From Candidatus Bandiella woodruffii (GTDB lineage: Bacteria > Pseudomonadota > Alphaproteobacteria > Rickettsiales > Midichloriaceae), in assembly GCF_034359465.1 (NCBI RefSeq), contig NZ_CP110820.1:1046501-1110500 (forward strand): a stretch of DNA of 64,000 nt, given 5' to 3'. Positions 63,207 to 64,000 of this stretch are shown piece after piece. A model generated the notes under the pieces. The model had not been told where the DNA came from, did not search any database, and saw nothing but the letters and a program-made list of their open reading frames with translations. The number at the start of each line of letters is the position of its first letter. Position 1 is the stretch's first letter. A program made the translations under genes and the position numbers.

Positions 63207-64000
63207 CACCCATAGAATATACTAAGTTTTTTATCCAAGACTTTTGTTTTAATTTGCAAAGCATCTAATATCGAATGGAAAAGGTTATCATGCGAAAAAT
63301 TATCTTCTTTTTTCAATGATAAGCAGTTTTTGTGTATTTTAAAGTCATCCAGATAGTTATCTGAAAGCCACATTATCATTGGCACATGTTTTTGATTTTT
63401 AGGGGCAATCATATAAGGCATTCCGTGTAAATATATCCCATTTTCTCCCAATGACTCGCCGTGATCTGAAACATATAACATAGCAGTGTTAACATCCTTT
63501 TTATCCTTTAAAAACGCGATCAACTTCGCCAAGAAGTAATCAGTGTATAAAATTGTATTATCATAACTATTCACTATAGACTCTGGGCTGCATTGTTGCA
63601 ATTCTGTGGTCTTGCAGATTGGGGTAAATTGATAAAAGCTCTCCGGCGTCCTAATGTAATAAGCTGGCCCATGGCTTCCCTTCTGATGCAGTACCACAAA
63701 TAAATCCTGCCCTTTGTTGTGGGAAATATAGTCCTCAAGAATCTCCAACATTGATTCATCGTAAATTTCTTTGTCATATTTGTTTCTTAACCATTTATCT
63801 GTATGTATTGTTGTGCTCCCATCGCATACTTCTTTACAGCCGCTATTATTATCGATCCATAGCACCTGAAAATCTGAACTTTTGATTAAATTTAATAGAT
63901 TATCACTATGTTTTAGATTACCTTTAGTAAAGTTAGCCCTATCAAAAGATGAAAAAATACAAGGAACAGAAGCAGCGGTAGAAGTACCACAGGCAGACAC
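63194..64000 (-). CDS. eptA: Lipid A phosphoethanolamine transferase, EptA family (partial)
   Basis: C-terminal 268 residues of an alkaline-phosphatase-fold transferase; the gene runs off the right edge. It adds phosphoethanolamine to lipid A or core sugars in the periplasm, lowering the surface charge. Visible: the nucleophile Thr in SACGTSTAASVPCIFS, LFVVLHQKGSHGPAYYIRTP, the Cys-rich FTPICKTTELQQCSPE, YDNTILYTDYFL and the metal site AMLYVSDHGESLGENGIYLH. The N-terminal membrane domain is outside the window. Its presence implies the cell makes LPS. The end (ISR-stop) is encoded by the dispersed repeat. Confidence 0.9.
   Translation of the reverse strand: MSACGTSTAASVPCIFSSFDRANFTKGNLKHSDNLLNLIKSSDFQVLWIDNNSGCKEVCDGSTTIHTDKWLRNKYDKEIYDESMLEILEDYISHNKGQDLFVVLHQKGSHGPAYYIRTPESFYQFTPICKTTELQQCSPESIVNSYDNTILYTDYFLAKLIAFLKDKKDVNTAMLYVSDHGESLGENGIYLHGMPYMIAPKNQKHVPMIMWLSDNYLDDFKIHKNCLSLKKEDNFSHDNLFHSILDALQIKTKVLDKKLSIFYGCISR

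Noticed and set aside
1-64000. CRISPR array, prophage or integrative element
   Set aside because: No regularly spaced direct repeats, cas genes, integrase, phage structural genes or tra cluster were seen. The single virB2 does not make a conjugative element.

Overview
The window looks like a chromosome segment from an AT-rich, obligately intracellular alphaproteobacterium of the order Rickettsiales. Support: a class I lysyl-tRNA synthetase, a DUF2610 protein (a family I know essentially only from Rickettsiales), a VirB2-type pilin of a type IV secretion system, a BioC/NDUFAF5-like methyltransferase, the infA-maf and rimP-nusA pairs, and ankyrin-like proteins. Retained ispE, folE/folB, an EptA-type lipid A phosphoethanolamine transferase, NhaA and a KefB/C exchanger argue against a highly reduced Rickettsia; a Midichloriaceae-like or other protist/invertebrate symbiont fits better, but that is inference.

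Roughly a third of the window (about 22 kb by my own tally) is insertion sequence or IS debris. I name the families locally: IS1A (805 bp), IS1B (787 bp), two degraded IS1 relatives (IS1C, IS1D), IS5C (1200 bp, IS5-like), IS5D (834-835 bp, IS5 family IS427-like, TA target), IS6 (853 bp, four copies, transposase broken by stops) and a 129-bp MITE with 17-bp perfect terminal repeats. Host genes lie in islands between them: rlmB-rnhA / ctpA / folE (4.5-7.7 kb); tRNA-Thr, trxA, infA, maf, ybiT (9.9-13.1 kb); 5'-truncated mutS (14.1-15.7 kb); methyltransferase and virB2 inside an IS6 inversion (16.6-19.7 kb); Bcr/CflA transporter (19.8-21.0 kb); rplM-rpsI, lysS, EamA transporter (22.2-26.0 kb); tRNA-Ser, lipA, mreC, folB (26.1-28.4 kb); prenyl synthase and ispE (29.8-31.6 kb); three ankyrin-like paralogues (34.8-37.2 kb); rimP, nusA, cspA, hup, ssb, tsaE (37.4-41.3 kb); two MFS transporters, the second fused to a ppGpp-hydrolase-type HD domain (44.0-47.5 kb); rho (50.9-52.5 kb); a start-less DUF2610 gene (54.1 kb); recR, a FolM-like reductase, kefB/C, nhaA, aatA and the end of eptA (57.3-64 kb).

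Functional themes: information processing (infA, rplM, rpsI, lysS, rimP, nusA, rho, ssb, recR, rlmB, tsaE), envelope and ion homeostasis (mreC, eptA, kef, nhaA, ctpA, prenyl diphosphate synthase), cofactors (lipA, folE, folB, possible folM, ispE) and host interaction (VirB2, ankyrin-like cassette, MFS importers). The MFS-HD fusion would physically couple import of a host solute to removal of the stringent-response alarmone.

The most informative structural signals are: (i) a dispersed repeat of about 160 bp that sits at the 3' ends of genes almost everywhere it occurs; (ii) 8-bp IS6 target duplications split between different IS6 copies in inverted orientation, recording a 2.2-kb and a roughly 35-kb inversion and allowing a broken gene end to be rejoined in frame; (iii) two IS5C copies bounded by direct duplications of about 341 and 89 bp that abut the element; (iv) truncation of mutS, whose new reading frame starts inside a MITE.
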